Shown one piece after another: positions 25,776 to 34,914 of a stretch of DNA of 64,000 nucleotides (the first letter of the stretch is position 1; each line of letters starts with the position of its first letter). A model generated the notes under the pieces. It was not told the origin of the DNA and did not search any database. It was given only the letters and a program-made list of their open reading frames with translations. Source of the stretch: Sphingobacterium arenae (GTDB lineage: Bacteria > Bacteroidota > Bacteroidia > Sphingobacteriales > Sphingobacteriaceae). The stretch is taken from the NCBI RefSeq assembly GCF_014692505.1, contig NZ_JACNYK010000002.1:992001-1056000 (forward strand), written 5' to 3'. The translations under genes and the position numbers were made by a program.

Positions 25776-27197
25776 ATGGAAAATAAAAGAATTAACGGCA
25801 ACGACTTACTTGTCTTAGGATATAAAGAAAACCATGCGATGGGCGTGGCATTGAAGATCAATAAGAAAAGACTCGGTTTCAGTCGAGAGCAGATGTTGGG
25901 AAAATTCAAGGATGTGCTGGATCACCCGGAGTCTTATTTAAACGACAAGACCTTTAAACCCTTGGCAGAAGTCCTGTTAAATATCGACGCTATCGAAAAA
26001 GAAACGATTTCTTTGAACGAAACTCCAGATAAGTATACTGTATATGGCGAAGACCATATCGAAGAAGGAGCCAAGAAGCAAATGGACGTCGCTATGACGT
26101 TGCCAGTCACCGTTGCAGGCGCCCTTATGCCCGATGCACACCAAGGTTACGGTTTACCGATCGGTGGCGTATTAGCGACCAATAACGCCGTTATTCCCTA
26201 TGGTGTAGGTGTCGACATCGGTTGCCGAATGGCACTTTCAGTATTTGATTTACCGGCTGATTATCTAGATACCAACCACGATACGTTAAAAGCGGTGTTA
26301 ATGGGTAATACACGTTTTGGGGCAGGTCACGGTTATTTGAAACACGAACGCGTGGATCACGCTGTTTTGGACAATGACTTATTCGATACCCATGATTTTA
26401 TCCGATCGTTGAAGGACAAAGCCTGGACACAATTGGGCTCTTCCGGTGGCGGGAATCACTTTGTGGAATTCGGCGTGATAGACTTTGCAGAGGCAGACGA
26501 AGCCTTGGGCGTAGCGGGCGGAAAATATTTGGCGCTATTAACGCATTCCGGTTCGCGTGGACTGGGTGCAACCATCGCGGGTCATTATACCAAACTCGCG
26601 AAAGATATCTGTAAGCTACCCTATACAGCGCAAAATTTGGCTTACTTGGATCTGGATACCGCCGAAGGACAGGAATACTGGTTAGCGATGAATCTAGCTG
26701 GCGATTATGCGTCGGCCTGTCACGAGGTTATCCACAATAAGATTAGAACAGCCTTGGGTGCCGAATTGTTAGTCAAGGTTGAGAATCATCATAATTTTGC
26801 ATGGAAAGAGCAATTTGAAGGAGAAGAGGTGATCGTTCACCGTAAAGGTGCTACCCCTGCAAGTAAAGACACCATGGGTATCATTCCCGGATCGATGGCT
26901 ACCCCAGGCTTCTTGGTAAGAGGCAAAGGAGAAGAAGCAGCCATTAACTCGGCTTCACACGGTGCCGGACGTCTGATGAGCCGTACACAGGCGATCAAAA
27001 CGCTGGCATCCGCGGATTTGAAGACCATGCTGGAGCAACATGGTGTTACGTTACTTGGCGCCGGAATGGACGAAGCGCCTATGGCGTACAAGGATATTCA
27101 TACCGTGATGTCCGCGCAATCCGATCTAGTCGATGTTGTGGCGACCTTCTCTCCTAGGATTGTCCGCATGGCAGACGACGGGTCGAGGGAGGATTAA
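25776..27197 (+). CDS. rtcB: RtcB-family RNA ligase
   Basis: GTP- and manganese-dependent ligase that joins RNA 3'-phosphate or 2',3'-cyclic phosphate ends to 5'-OH ends. Motifs visible: PDAHQGYGLPIGGV, GVDIGCRMA (metal-binding Cys), SSGGGNHFVEFG, LTHSGSRGLG, KVENHHNFAW and the guanylylation region NSASHGAGRLMSR. About 473 aa, normal length. The frame is open to a TTG at 25740 and an ATG at 25752; MENKRINGND at 25776 is preferred. It follows slipin, with a hairpin between. No archease gene is seen. Permuted tRNA-like elements about 1.5 kb upstream are possible substrates. Confidence 0.96.
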   Translation: MENKRINGNDLLVLGYKENHAMGVALKINKKRLGFSREQMLGKFKDVLDHPESYLNDKTFKPLAEVLLNIDAIEKETISLNETPDKYTVYGEDHIEEGAKKQMDVAMTLPVTVAGALMPDAHQGYGLPIGGVLATNNAVIPYGVGVDIGCRMALSVFDLPADYLDTNHDTLKAVLMGNTRFGAGHGYLKHERVDHAVLDNDLFDTHDFIRSLKDKAWTQLGSSGGGNHFVEFGVIDFAEADEALGVAGGKYLALLTHSGSRGLGATIAGHYTKLAKDICKLPYTAQNLAYLDLDTAEGQEYWLAMNLAGDYASACHEVIHNKIRTALGAELLVKVENHHNFAWKEQFEGEEVIVHRKGATPASKDTMGIIPGSMATPGFLVRGKGEEAAINSASHGAGRLMSRTQAIKTLASADLKTMLEQHGVTLLGAGMDEAPMAYKDIHTVMSAQSDLVDVVATFSPRIVRMADDGSRED

Positions 27198-27224
27198 TCA
27201 AATTAGCGAAACGTTGCAGGAAGA

Positions 27225-27461
27225 CTAAAAAAGCAGTAAACTCCTCACGTAGTTTACTGCAAGCCTTTGTGCATGTTTGACTACATCGCTCTCAGCCGGC
27301 GTTTTTTCCGGAAACTTCGAAAAGCGTTCTTCATCATGCGTCGGATCGTCCGCGCTGGCTTCGTTTGCACTATCCCGCTGTTCCGACAGATTGATCATCT
27401 CTTGACTGTTTTTTGGCAAGTAAGTTTGCTGCTCGTCGAACTCTTTTATTTCGTTTTTCAT
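27225..27461 (-). CDS. Small acidic hypothetical protein
   Basis: A 78 aa hydrophilic, largely acidic protein (MKNEIKEFDEQQTYLPKNSQEMINLSEQRDSANEASADDPTHDEERFSKFPEKTPAES) with a short basic-hydrophobic tail. Probably disordered. Its last codons (AVNYVRSLLLF) lie inside a terminator hairpin, which is unusual but does not rule it out. I do not recognise the family. The biased composition and lack of a shadowing gene support it moderately. Confidence 0.5.
   Translation of the reverse strand: MKNEIKEFDEQQTYLPKNSQEMINLSEQRDSANEASADDPTHDEERFSKFPEKTPAESDVVKHAQRLAVNYVRSLLLF
27233..27260 (-). terminator. Terminator hairpin convergent with rtcB
   Basis: GCAGTAAACT (27233-27242) pairs perfectly with AGTTTACTGC (27251-27260). 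On the minus strand it is followed by a run of six T. It lies between rtcB (plus) and the small minus-strand gene, overlapping the 3' end of the latter. Confidence 0.8.
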
Positions 27462-27565
27462 AACTTTTTATTGTTTATTCAAAAGCAAAAATAAATGAGT
27501 TAATGACAGCAGTATGTCAGTATCTAGCTCATCATTGCTCAATTGTAAACATTTTTTAAGGTCAC

Positions 27566-28681
27566 TCAAGCACGGCGCTTTTTCTTCTTTCCCCATTTTC
27601 GGTTGTACCATATCAAAAATCCAGTTAAGGGAAGGCTAGCACAAAACATAGAACATATGAAAGCAAAAATTTTGCTAGGCAGCCCCATAAAAGAGCCTAC
27701 ATGTAGATCAAAATTCATGGCGCGAATCTTATCCGCTGTGTTCAGATCATCAGTACCATAGGAATAGAGCAGTTCAGCTGTTTGCCGATCATAATACGAC
27801 CATTCAAAGTGGTACGTTCTGCTTTTTAACATACGGATCTGAAAATCGTAAGGCATATCTTCCGCTTCCCGGACACGCATCGATACCATATCCGCTTGTG
27901 GATAGCGTTTCAAAACATCAGCAAATGCACTGTCCAAACCGCGCCGGTCGGAATCTTCCGTTGATACTGACTTAGGGATTTCCCACTGCGTGCGATGCTG
28001 TCCTCCACTAAAACTATAGGTGAAAGCTTGGTCAAACCAAGCGAAAGAATAAACTAGCCCCGTCATGGCTAACACTAAAGCAGGAATCAACATATAGAAT
28101 CCCCAAACGTTATGCAAATCGTAATTCAGCCTTTTAAAAGAAGCCTTCCATTTGACAGTAAATGATTTTTTCAAGTGCTTTCGATTCCATTTTTTAGGCC
28201 ACCAGAGTACGAGTCCACTCAAGCAGAGCAATAAAAAAACGAGAATAGAATAGGCCACTATAGGTTGCCCGATTTCCTTGCCGAGGAGCAGATTTCGGTG
28301 CAGCTCAAGCACAACACGAAAAAAATTCCTGTTTTGATCCTCCACATAGACGACTTTCGCGGTATATGGATTGACGTATACCCTATATTTAGCACCCGCA
28401 CGGAATACCCATGTACGGCCAGGAGCCGGCTGTATATCAGCCCGGACGATCTCGTGCGACGCCGATACCGCGGCTTGCGCCTGCGCAATCATTACCGAAA
28501 GCGGTTGGTACGGAACATCCTCTATCTGGACATAACATCTATCGCGATAGGCTATCTCTCTTATTTCATCAATAAATACATAGAGACAACCCGTTATACT
28601 AACAATAAAAGTAATCAAGCCTGTTATTAAGCCTAACCACAAATGTAACCACGCAATTAACTTTTTCAATAAGCGCATCAA
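27566..28681 (-). CDS. PepSY-associated transmembrane protein (siderophore-locus reductase-like)
   Basis: A 371 aa inner-membrane protein with four membrane segments. The first has the family motif WLHLWLGLITGLITFIVSITGCLYVF; others include YDLHNVWGFYMLIPALVLAMTGLVYSF, and a conserved FDLHVGSFMGLPSKIFAFICSMFCASLPLTGFLIWYNRKWG near the end. Conserved histidines (W.H, DLH, DLHVG) could bind heme. Members sit next to siderophore receptors and are proposed to reduce or release iron. The start overlaps the TonB receptor stop by 4 bases, so the two are translationally coupled. Confidence 0.88.
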   Translation of the reverse strand: MMRLLKKLIAWLHLWLGLITGLITFIVSITGCLYVFIDEIREIAYRDRCYVQIEDVPYQPLSVMIAQAQAAVSASHEIVRADIQPAPGRTWVFRAGAKYRVYVNPYTAKVVYVEDQNRNFFRVVLELHRNLLLGKEIGQPIVAYSILVFLLLCLSGLVLWWPKKWNRKHLKKSFTVKWKASFKRLNYDLHNVWGFYMLIPALVLAMTGLVYSFAWFDQAFTYSFSGGQHRTQWEIPKSVSTEDSDRRGLDSAFADVLKRYPQADMVSMRVREAEDMPYDFQIRMLKSRTYHFEWSYYDRQTAELLYSYGTDDLNTADKIRAMNFDLHVGSFMGLPSKIFAFICSMFCASLPLTGFLIWYNRKWGKKKKRRA

Positions 28682-30852
28682 TATGTATAGGTCAGGTTTA
28701 AACTTGCGCGAGCACCATTACCCATAGTATACCGAAGATTATCTGCACTATATTGACTATAAAATGGGTAAAACGATTTGTTGAAGATATTTTCGACTCC
28801 AAAGCCTATACGCATCGCTTTATGCAATTGATAAGAACCGCTCAGGTTAAAAATGCTGACTGGTTTAACTGGTCCAGTTCCCGCCTTATAACGACCATCT
28901 TCCAGCGGATCAAAACGATCCCTGCTTCCAGTATACACCCAAAAAAGCTGCAGGTCCAGCTGATCCGTAGCACGATACCTGGCATACGCCGTTGCCTTAG
29001 GCGGTGCAATACGTGCAAAGCCTAAATATTCTTTGGTACCGTCCTCTTTTTCTGCCTTCCCCTCCACATAAGCGTAAGTGGCTCCTAGCCCAAACTGTGC
29101 CGATAGCTGTGCATCAAGCGTCAGTTCATAGCCATGAACCTTCTCGGGATTACGCTGCGGCAACAGCGTACCGCTTTCATTGGCCACCAAATTTGCCCCT
29201 AATTTAGACGTACTGATATAATAAGCCGCTGTTAGGTTAAAAATCGAAAAGCGGCTGCTAAAACCAGCCTCATAATTATTCGTGATGATGGGATCCGTCT
29301 GCAGCAGTGCCATATCCTGAACCGTGGCAGCTCTTAATATACGCCCCAACTCATTTAGGCCAAACGCCTGAGAAAAGCTGACAAAAGGGTTAAAATGTTC
29401 GTATTTATTATAACGGAGCCCTGCGTTAAACATCGCACTTTTGTAATTGATCCGTCCACCCTTAACCGCTACTACCCCTCCACCATCCGCATCTTTAGGA
29501 AGCGTTTGGTAATCTTTTACATCTACCCGTGCATTCTCATAACGGATCCCTCCTTTAAATATCAGATGGTCAAACATATCAATTTTTAGTTGTGCATACG
29601 GCGCCATGTTGGTCATATCCATGTTCGGTATGTAAACACGTCCATCCAGCAAAGGCTGGTACGTATCGTCTCCCAGCAGGTCCATTCCATAGGCTACGGT
29701 ACCCTTTACCCGTCCGTTACCAAAAGGTGTAAGTAAATTCAGGCGTAGCCCTTTCTTTTTAGAACTGATCTGCGTCTGCCCCGGCCCGTACCATCCATTT
29801 GCCTGGGCAACGTAACGGTTCGTAGATAGGAATCGATGGAAATAACCCGTTAAATCCATCTCCGTATGGAACGGCAGGTTACGCAGTGTATAGGTGGCAA
29901 ATACATTATGATTTTGCGGAGTTCCAGCAGGATCGCCCGGGTCTTCGCCCTTTATCCCTATAGCCGGACGCTCACCATATACCCCCGGTTCCACCACATA
30001 ATCACTGTTTTGTAAGCTCTTAAAAAAGCTATACGCCACGGTAAGGTAACTGTCTTCGCTAAATCGGTACTGACCTTTTGCAAAGGTGTTCAGCGCGTAG
30101 GATTGCCCTAGTCCATCTTCCTGTCCAAGGACGCTTCCATCCGCATCTTTCAACAAGCCGGTATAGTTGTAGGTCGCACTAGCCACATAAGAAAATTTGT
30201 CGAGCGTTCCGTTGAAAGATTGCGAGAGCCTGTATCCAATCGAATTATTAAGCGATCCCGGATGCCCATTTAATCCTAGAAAGGTTTGTCCTGCGATACG
30301 TTTATTCGCATCGGGCTTCTTGGTAATATAGTTTATAATACCACCTCCTGATCCATTACCATAGATGGATGTAGCACCTTTGATAACTTCTACACGTTCA
30401 ATAATAGCCGGGTCAAGCGAACGTATATCCCGGTTACCGTTCATTAACGGCGTGGATTGCGGTATCCCATCTATCAGTACCAACACGCTACGTCCACGCA
30501 AAGTCTGTCCCGAGTTAGTCGCCTTATTCGTGGACGGTCCTAAGCCCGGTACAGTAAATGCCAATATCTCGCTGATAGATGGATTAATGTTGATCTGCTG
30601 TTCGATCTGTTCCTTACCCAGTATCGTCACGGACGATGGTACCTCATCGATCCGCTCGGGCATACGGCTGGCTGTCACCAAGACTTCCTGAAGCTTTTCA
30701 TTTTTGACCGAATCAGCTGTACGGTTCTGTTCAGTAGCCCCCGTAGTGGTCGTTCGAACCACTAGGTCCTGTTGTGCTGGAGACGCTTTAGGCATTGAGA
30801 CAAGTAACAGATGGCATAAGAAGAGTAATGCCGTTTTCGTAATCTTTCGCAT
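28678..30852 (-). CDS. TonB-dependent siderophore receptor
   Basis: A 724 aa outer-membrane receptor. Signal peptide at residues 1-27, then a TonB-box-like region (LQEVLVTASRMPERIDEVP), plug domain (about 60-170: SSVTILGKEQIEQQINI, TLRGRSVLVLIDGIPQ) and a 22-stranded-barrel C-terminal part ending in LNLTYTY. No CarboxypepD_reg extension. Size and the coupled PepSY protein point to a ferric-siderophore receptor; the exact siderophore is unknown. No Fur box was recognised with confidence in the 271-base upstream gap. Confidence 0.93.
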   Translation of the reverse strand: MRKITKTALLFLCHLLLVSMPKASPAQQDLVVRTTTTGATEQNRTADSVKNEKLQEVLVTASRMPERIDEVPSSVTILGKEQIEQQININPSISEILAFTVPGLGPSTNKATNSGQTLRGRSVLVLIDGIPQSTPLMNGNRDIRSLDPAIIERVEVIKGATSIYGNGSGGGIINYITKKPDANKRIAGQTFLGLNGHPGSLNNSIGYRLSQSFNGTLDKFSYVASATYNYTGLLKDADGSVLGQEDGLGQSYALNTFAKGQYRFSEDSYLTVAYSFFKSLQNSDYVVEPGVYGERPAIGIKGEDPGDPAGTPQNHNVFATYTLRNLPFHTEMDLTGYFHRFLSTNRYVAQANGWYGPGQTQISSKKKGLRLNLLTPFGNGRVKGTVAYGMDLLGDDTYQPLLDGRVYIPNMDMTNMAPYAQLKIDMFDHLIFKGGIRYENARVDVKDYQTLPKDADGGGVVAVKGGRINYKSAMFNAGLRYNKYEHFNPFVSFSQAFGLNELGRILRAATVQDMALLQTDPIITNNYEAGFSSRFSIFNLTAAYYISTSKLGANLVANESGTLLPQRNPEKVHGYELTLDAQLSAQFGLGATYAYVEGKAEKEDGTKEYLGFARIAPPKATAYARYRATDQLDLQLFWVYTGSRDRFDPLEDGRYKAGTGPVKPVSIFNLSGSYQLHKAMRIGFGVENIFNKSFYPFYSQYSADNLRYTMGNGARASLNLTYTY

Positions 30853-31123
30853 ATTATTTTTTAACGGTTGTAGTTCTTTACATGATATTGTAGGATCCAG
30901 CTAACGGCTCACTTACAGATAAATCGAGGGCAAATCTATATTTTGTTTAGAACTAATCCAAATAATAATTACAATATATCCGAGTATGATGGTTTTGGCA
31001 TTAGGAAATCGTGAACGAAGAAAATATACGAAAACGGATTCGGCTACAAGCATCCCGTTTTGAGATACAAAAAGAACACATTTTAGAATGATCTTTGCAT
31101 TGTCACTATAAAAAAGAAGAACA

Positions 31124-31879
31124 ATGAATAGAATAGCATTTGTAACCGGCGGAAGCCGTGGTTTAGGAAAGGATATGGCCCTGCGCATTGCAGAAAAAGG
31201 ACTGGACATCGTCCTCACCTATAAAAGTAATAAAGAAGACGCTGTCAAAGTAGTTGAAGCCATTGAAGCCAAAGGGCAACAAGCGTTTGCCATACAACTG
31301 GACACTTCAAAAACAGACAGCTTTGATGCCGTGATTGCAGAAATAAAAACCACGTTAAAAGAAAAACGCGGACAAGAAACGATTGATTTTTTAGTTAACA
31401 ATGCAGGCATTGGGCTCGGAAATTCTATTACAGAAACCACAGAAGAACAGTTCGACACGCTCTCGAATATCCACCTCAAAGGCGTATTTTTCTTAACACA
31501 AAAACTTATCCCACTCCTCAACGAAGGTGGAGGCGTTATCAACGTCTCTTCCGGTTTAGCCAGGTTCTGTATGCCCGGATATGCTGCCTATGCCATGATG
31601 AAAGGCGGCATCGAGGTTTTCTCCCGTTATTTGGCAAAAGAACTGGGCAGCAAAGGCATCCGGGCGAACACTATCGCTCCTGGCGCTATCGAAACAGATT
31701 TCGGCGGCGGCGCCGTTCGTGATAACGAGCAATACAATAAAGCCGTTAGTTCGGTAACAGCTTTAGGTCGCGCAGGTTTAGCCGAAGATATCGGTGGCGT
31801 TGTAGCATTTTTATGTACGGAAGATGCCCGCTGGATCAATGCACAGCGCATTGAAGTTTCTGGAGGCATGAATATTTAA
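31124..31879 (+). CDS. SDR-family oxidoreductase
   Basis: A 251 aa classical short-chain dehydrogenase. The cofactor motif TGGSRGLG (residues 9-16), NNAG (about 90), the catalytic Ser in NVSSGLARF and the YxxxK in YAAYAMMKGG (about Y153, with M-M-K giving YAMMK) are visible. IAPGAIETDF is the usual region after the active site. It is followed 63 bases later by an AraC-type regulator on the same strand, an arrangement that recurs twice elsewhere in the window. Substrate unknown. Confidence 0.92.
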   Translation: MNRIAFVTGGSRGLGKDMALRIAEKGLDIVLTYKSNKEDAVKVVEAIEAKGQQAFAIQLDTSKTDSFDAVIAEIKTTLKEKRGQETIDFLVNNAGIGLGNSITETTEEQFDTLSNIHLKGVFFLTQKLIPLLNEGGGVINVSSGLARFCMPGYAAYAMMKGGIEVFSRYLAKELGSKGIRANTIAPGAIETDFGGGAVRDNEQYNKAVSSVTALGRAGLAEDIGGVVAFLCTEDARWINAQRIEVSGGMNI

Positions 31880-31942
31880 CAAAAAAGTAAAAAGAAAAGT
31901 GGAAGTTTGTATCTTCTGCTTTTCTTTAATGAGTCAGTGCAT

Positions 31943-32860
31943 ATGAACGAATTAATCCGAATCGAAACGATTACTGAATTTCACCGATTGAACGGCATAC
32001 CCCTTCCCGATCATCCGCTTATCAGCGTCGTAAACTATGCTGATCTGCATAAGGTAGAAGGACATTTTCATTATTTGAAATCGTTTTATAGTATCGCTTT
32101 GAAAAAAGACGTCATCGGGAAATACCGTTACGGACAGCAATCCTATGATTTTGATGAGGGCTTGATGACTTTTTTTGCGCCACAACAAGTACTCCAAGTC
32201 CAGTATACCCAGGACGACGTACACCGCTCGCCCTCGGGATATATCTTACTCCTTCATCCTGATTTTCTATGGAGCACCAGCCTTGCCGAGAAGATGAAGC
32301 GGTACGCATTTTTTGGATATGAAGTCAATGAAGCCCTATTTCTATCCGAAAAAGAAGAAAAAATTATTCTCGAAATATTCCGACAGATTCAGCAGGAGTA
32401 TTCGGGCAATATGGATGATTTTAGCAAAAACATCATTATTTCCCAGATTGAATTGCTGCTTAACTATTCCGAACGTTTCTACAAACGGCAGTTTCTCACT
32501 AGAGATCAAAACAACCACGAAGTCCTAACGCGGTTCGAAAGCGTACTGGATCGTTATTTCAAGAGCGATACCTTGATGGAAAAAGGCTTGCCTACCGTGC
32601 AATATCTGAGTGATGAACTGCATATCTCAGCGGATTACTTAAGCAGCACGCTAAAACACCTTACCGGACAAAATGCCCGACAACATATCCAACATAAAGT
32701 CATCGAACAGGCGAAAGAGAAACTATCGAATACACCGCTTTCCGTCAGTGAGATAGCATACCAGCTAGGCTTTGAACATTCGCAATCGTTCAGCAAACTA
32801 TTTAAACAAAAAACAAAACAAACACCCTTGGAGTTTCGGAAGCGCTTCGACCTAAATTAG
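31943..32860 (+). CDS. AraC-family transcriptional regulator
   Basis: A 305 aa regulator starting MNELIRIETITEFHRLNG. The N-terminal 190 residues are a sensory cupin-like domain (HPLISVVNYADL, YGQQSYDFDEGLMTFFAPQQ). The C-terminal double HTH is in LPTVQYLSDELHISADYLSSTLKHLTGQNARQHIQHKVIEQAKEKL...SEIAYQLGFEHSQSFSKLFKQKTKQTPLEFR. An in-frame ATG at 31907 is less likely because it would overlap the intergenic leader. It is closely related to the regulators at 45179-46099 and 47041-47955. Confidence 0.92.
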   Translation: MNELIRIETITEFHRLNGIPLPDHPLISVVNYADLHKVEGHFHYLKSFYSIALKKDVIGKYRYGQQSYDFDEGLMTFFAPQQVLQVQYTQDDVHRSPSGYILLLHPDFLWSTSLAEKMKRYAFFGYEVNEALFLSEKEEKIILEIFRQIQQEYSGNMDDFSKNIIISQIELLLNYSERFYKRQFLTRDQNNHEVLTRFESVLDRYFKSDTLMEKGLPTVQYLSDELHISADYLSSTLKHLTGQNARQHIQHKVIEQAKEKLSNTPLSVSEIAYQLGFEHSQSFSKLFKQKTKQTPLEFRKRFDLN

Positions 32861-32895
32861 CCCGTCAAGGCCTCCGAACCTACCCATAGACTTCG

Positions 32896-33312
32896 TTATC
32901 TTTTAACTAATATGACTTTGTCACGATGGCTTTCGATAATTTCCATTAAGATGTCAAAATATGTTTGGCCCTTTCCTGCCTCTAATCGTTTAATTTTTTC
33001 TCTTGCAAGGTCTTGATTGTAGGGACTATTTTCTCCCAGTTTCGATTCATAATAGGTTTTTGTCGTTTCCCTTCCCAGGCCCCGTTCCGAAACCGCTATA
33101 TCCGTCCAGATGATTTCCAACTGATCATAATCTTTCCATTTACTATATCCCCCATATAAAAGATCATCAAAAGCATCTAGGTTTTCGCCCAATTGCCAAT
33201 CTTCATCTTGCATTAACTGCGCGTTGACCTGTCTATAGAAAGATGTTATATCCGTTATGGTCGCTCCCTCCAGATAAATGGTCAGCGTTGTTTTATCATC
33301 CTTAAGATTCAT
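32896..33312 (-). CDS. Barstar-like ribonuclease inhibitor family protein
   Basis: A 138 aa protein whose N-terminal 80 residues match the barstar pattern: a strand (LTIYLEGATI), then TDITSFYRQVNAQLMQDEDWQLGENLDAFDDLLYGGY, and a WTD-containing strand (LEIIWTDIAV). Barstars inhibit secreted barnase-type RNases. No RNase gene is adjacent, so it is an orphan immunity-like gene. The C-terminal 50 residues (KTYYESKLGENSPYNQDLAREKI...YFDILMEIIESHRDKVILVKR) are an extension also seen in Bacteroidota members. Confidence 0.8.
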   Translation of the reverse strand: MNLKDDKTTLTIYLEGATITDITSFYRQVNAQLMQDEDWQLGENLDAFDDLLYGGYSKWKDYDQLEIIWTDIAVSERGLGRETTKTYYESKLGENSPYNQDLAREKIKRLEAGKGQTYFDILMEIIESHRDKVILVKR

Positions 33313-33388
33313 ATCAGTTTTTTATTATTGATACCTCAGAAAAGTGTGTGTCGTCTTTACGTAGGAAACAGTTCCGGACGGGATTAGT

Positions 33389-33420
33389 TTGCCAATTCAT
33401 CCCTGAAATAACGATATTTG
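33389..33420 (+). promoter_or_regulatory. Candidate promoter for the lipoprotein at 33461
   Basis: TTG at 33389-33391, a 21-base spacer and GATATTTG at 33413-33420 approximate the Bacteroidota promoter; the first -7 base deviates from TAnnTTTG. Confidence 0.4.
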
Positions 33421-33460
33421 GCAGCAATTTTGATTGATCTTTTCGAATAATAAACAAACC

Positions 33461-33964
33461 ATGCTAAAAAACATTTTAAAATCTACCGTTGTATTCGCTG
33501 TCCTGGGATTGACGACACAATGCAAGTCTATACAAAATATGGGAAACCACGGCAATAAAACACAAAACGATTCTACATTATATGCTTCCTTAACCGGCGA
33601 AGAAAAGTACGTGCTTCACGGTGCTATCCCCATAAAATTCACGGTTACCAATCCCAGCGATGATACGTTGAAATTCACCCAGTACCATACCCCATTTGAA
33701 GGGATGATGAGTAAATTTCTTACCGTTAAAGACGGTGCTGGAAACGAAATTGATTATATAGGCGCGATGACACGCCGGGTAATGCCGCCACCGGCAGAAA
33801 CCTATCATACTGTAGCCCCGCACGAAACAAAATCCGTAAGTTTTGATCTGAAAAAAGGGTATAAAATAGAAAAAGCAGGTTCATACACTTTACAATATGA
33901 AGGCGGGAATATCAGCGGCGTAGTCAATGGTAAGCCTATCGTCATTACTATTTCAAGAGATTAG
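33461..33964 (+). CDS. Lipoprotein resembling the M35 metalloprotease pro-domain
   Basis: A 167 aa lipoprotein with the signal MLKNILKSTVVFAVLGLTTQC. The mature part is one beta-sandwich: IPIKFTVTNPSDDTLKFTQYHTPFEGMMSKFLTVKDGAGNEIDYIGAMTRRVMPPPAETYHTVAPHETKSVSFDLKKGYKIEKAGSYTLQYEG. The order N-x-S...TPFEG...Y-x-G-x-x-x-R...PP...GxYxxxY is what I recall from the N-terminal region of deuterolysin-like (M35) metalloproteases, but no HExxH peptidase domain is present. It could be a stand-alone inhibitor, chaperone or substrate-binding module. Confidence 0.7.
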   Translation: MLKNILKSTVVFAVLGLTTQCKSIQNMGNHGNKTQNDSTLYASLTGEEKYVLHGAIPIKFTVTNPSDDTLKFTQYHTPFEGMMSKFLTVKDGAGNEIDYIGAMTRRVMPPPAETYHTVAPHETKSVSFDLKKGYKIEKAGSYTLQYEGGNISGVVNGKPIVITISRD

Positions 33965-33996
33965 GTCAGCACGAGTCAACATTAAAATACGGTAAT

Positions 33997-34878
33997 ATGA
34001 ACAAACTACTCCAGAAACTAACAGCGGATGATCAATTTATCATGGAAGATTATCCAACCGATTTCCGTCCCGAAATAAACGAGGAAGAAGCAATCCAAGG
34101 ATTGAAGAAGATCAGAAAGGAAATTGCGAAAATCCAAGAAGTCATCTACGCCCACAACAGATACGCCGTATTAATCTGTTTTCAAGGCATGGATACTGCC
34201 GGAAAAGATTCCCTTATTCGAGAGGTATTCCAAAAATTCAATGCCCGCGGGGTTGTGGTCCATAGTTTTAAAACACCTACTTCCAAAGAGCTGCAACACG
34301 ATTACCTGTGGCGCCACGCGGTCGCTCTGCCTGAAAAAGGTAAGTTTGGCGTATTCAACCGCACCCACTACGAAAATGTGTTGGTTACCCGCGTTCATCC
34401 AGAATATATCCTTAACGAGAACATCCCTGGCATCGACGCCGTGGAAGATATCCCTAAGGATTTCTGGAAAACCAGGTACGAACAGATTAATGCCTTTGAA
34501 AAGCACGTCGTAAAAAACGGAACGATTGTCTTCAAATTCTTCCTCCACCTCAGCAAAGACGAGCAGAAAGACAGGCTACTAAGACGACTAGAAAAAGAAA
34601 AGCACAACTGGAAGTTCTCACCGGGCGACCTCAAAGAGCGCGCGCTGTGGGATCAGTACATGAACCATTACCAAGAAGCGATACAAAACACCTCCAAGAA
34701 GCATGCACCGTGGTATATCATCCCATCAGACAGCAAACCGATCGCAAGGTATTTAGTAGCGAAAATCATATTGGATAAACTCAAAAAATACAAGGACATT
34801 CAATACCCCGAGATGCCGCCCGAAATCGAACAGCACAAGGCTGCTTATAAAAAAGAATTAGAAAATCAGGACATTTAA
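33997..34878 (+). CDS. PPK2-family polyphosphate kinase
   Basis: Transfers phosphate between polyphosphate and nucleotides. Walker A is in CFQGMDTAGKDSLIREV (about residues 62-75), Walker B/lid-associated NRTHYENVLVTRVHPEYIL follows, and the C-terminal KHAPWYIIPSDSKPIARYLVAKII is standard. The 293 aa length fits a single-domain PPK2 (class I or III); nucleotide preference cannot be told from the sequence by eye. It starts 32 bases after the lipoprotein gene and may be co-transcribed. Confidence 0.93.
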   Translation: MNKLLQKLTADDQFIMEDYPTDFRPEINEEEAIQGLKKIRKEIAKIQEVIYAHNRYAVLICFQGMDTAGKDSLIREVFQKFNARGVVVHSFKTPTSKELQHDYLWRHAVALPEKGKFGVFNRTHYENVLVTRVHPEYILNENIPGIDAVEDIPKDFWKTRYEQINAFEKHVVKNGTIVFKFFLHLSKDEQKDRLLRRLEKEKHNWKFSPGDLKERALWDQYMNHYQEAIQNTSKKHAPWYIIPSDSKPIARYLVAKIILDKLKKYKDIQYPEMPPEIEQHKAAYKKELENQDI

Positions 34879-34914
34879 GCCAATGCTCATATCAAATATA
34901 TATGATATGAAAAT

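Noticed and set aside
34887..34910. TCATATC/GATATGA hairpin between PPK2 and the receptor gene
   Set aside because: Only A-T-rich 7-base arms without a T-run, so too weak to call a terminator, although the convergent position would fit.
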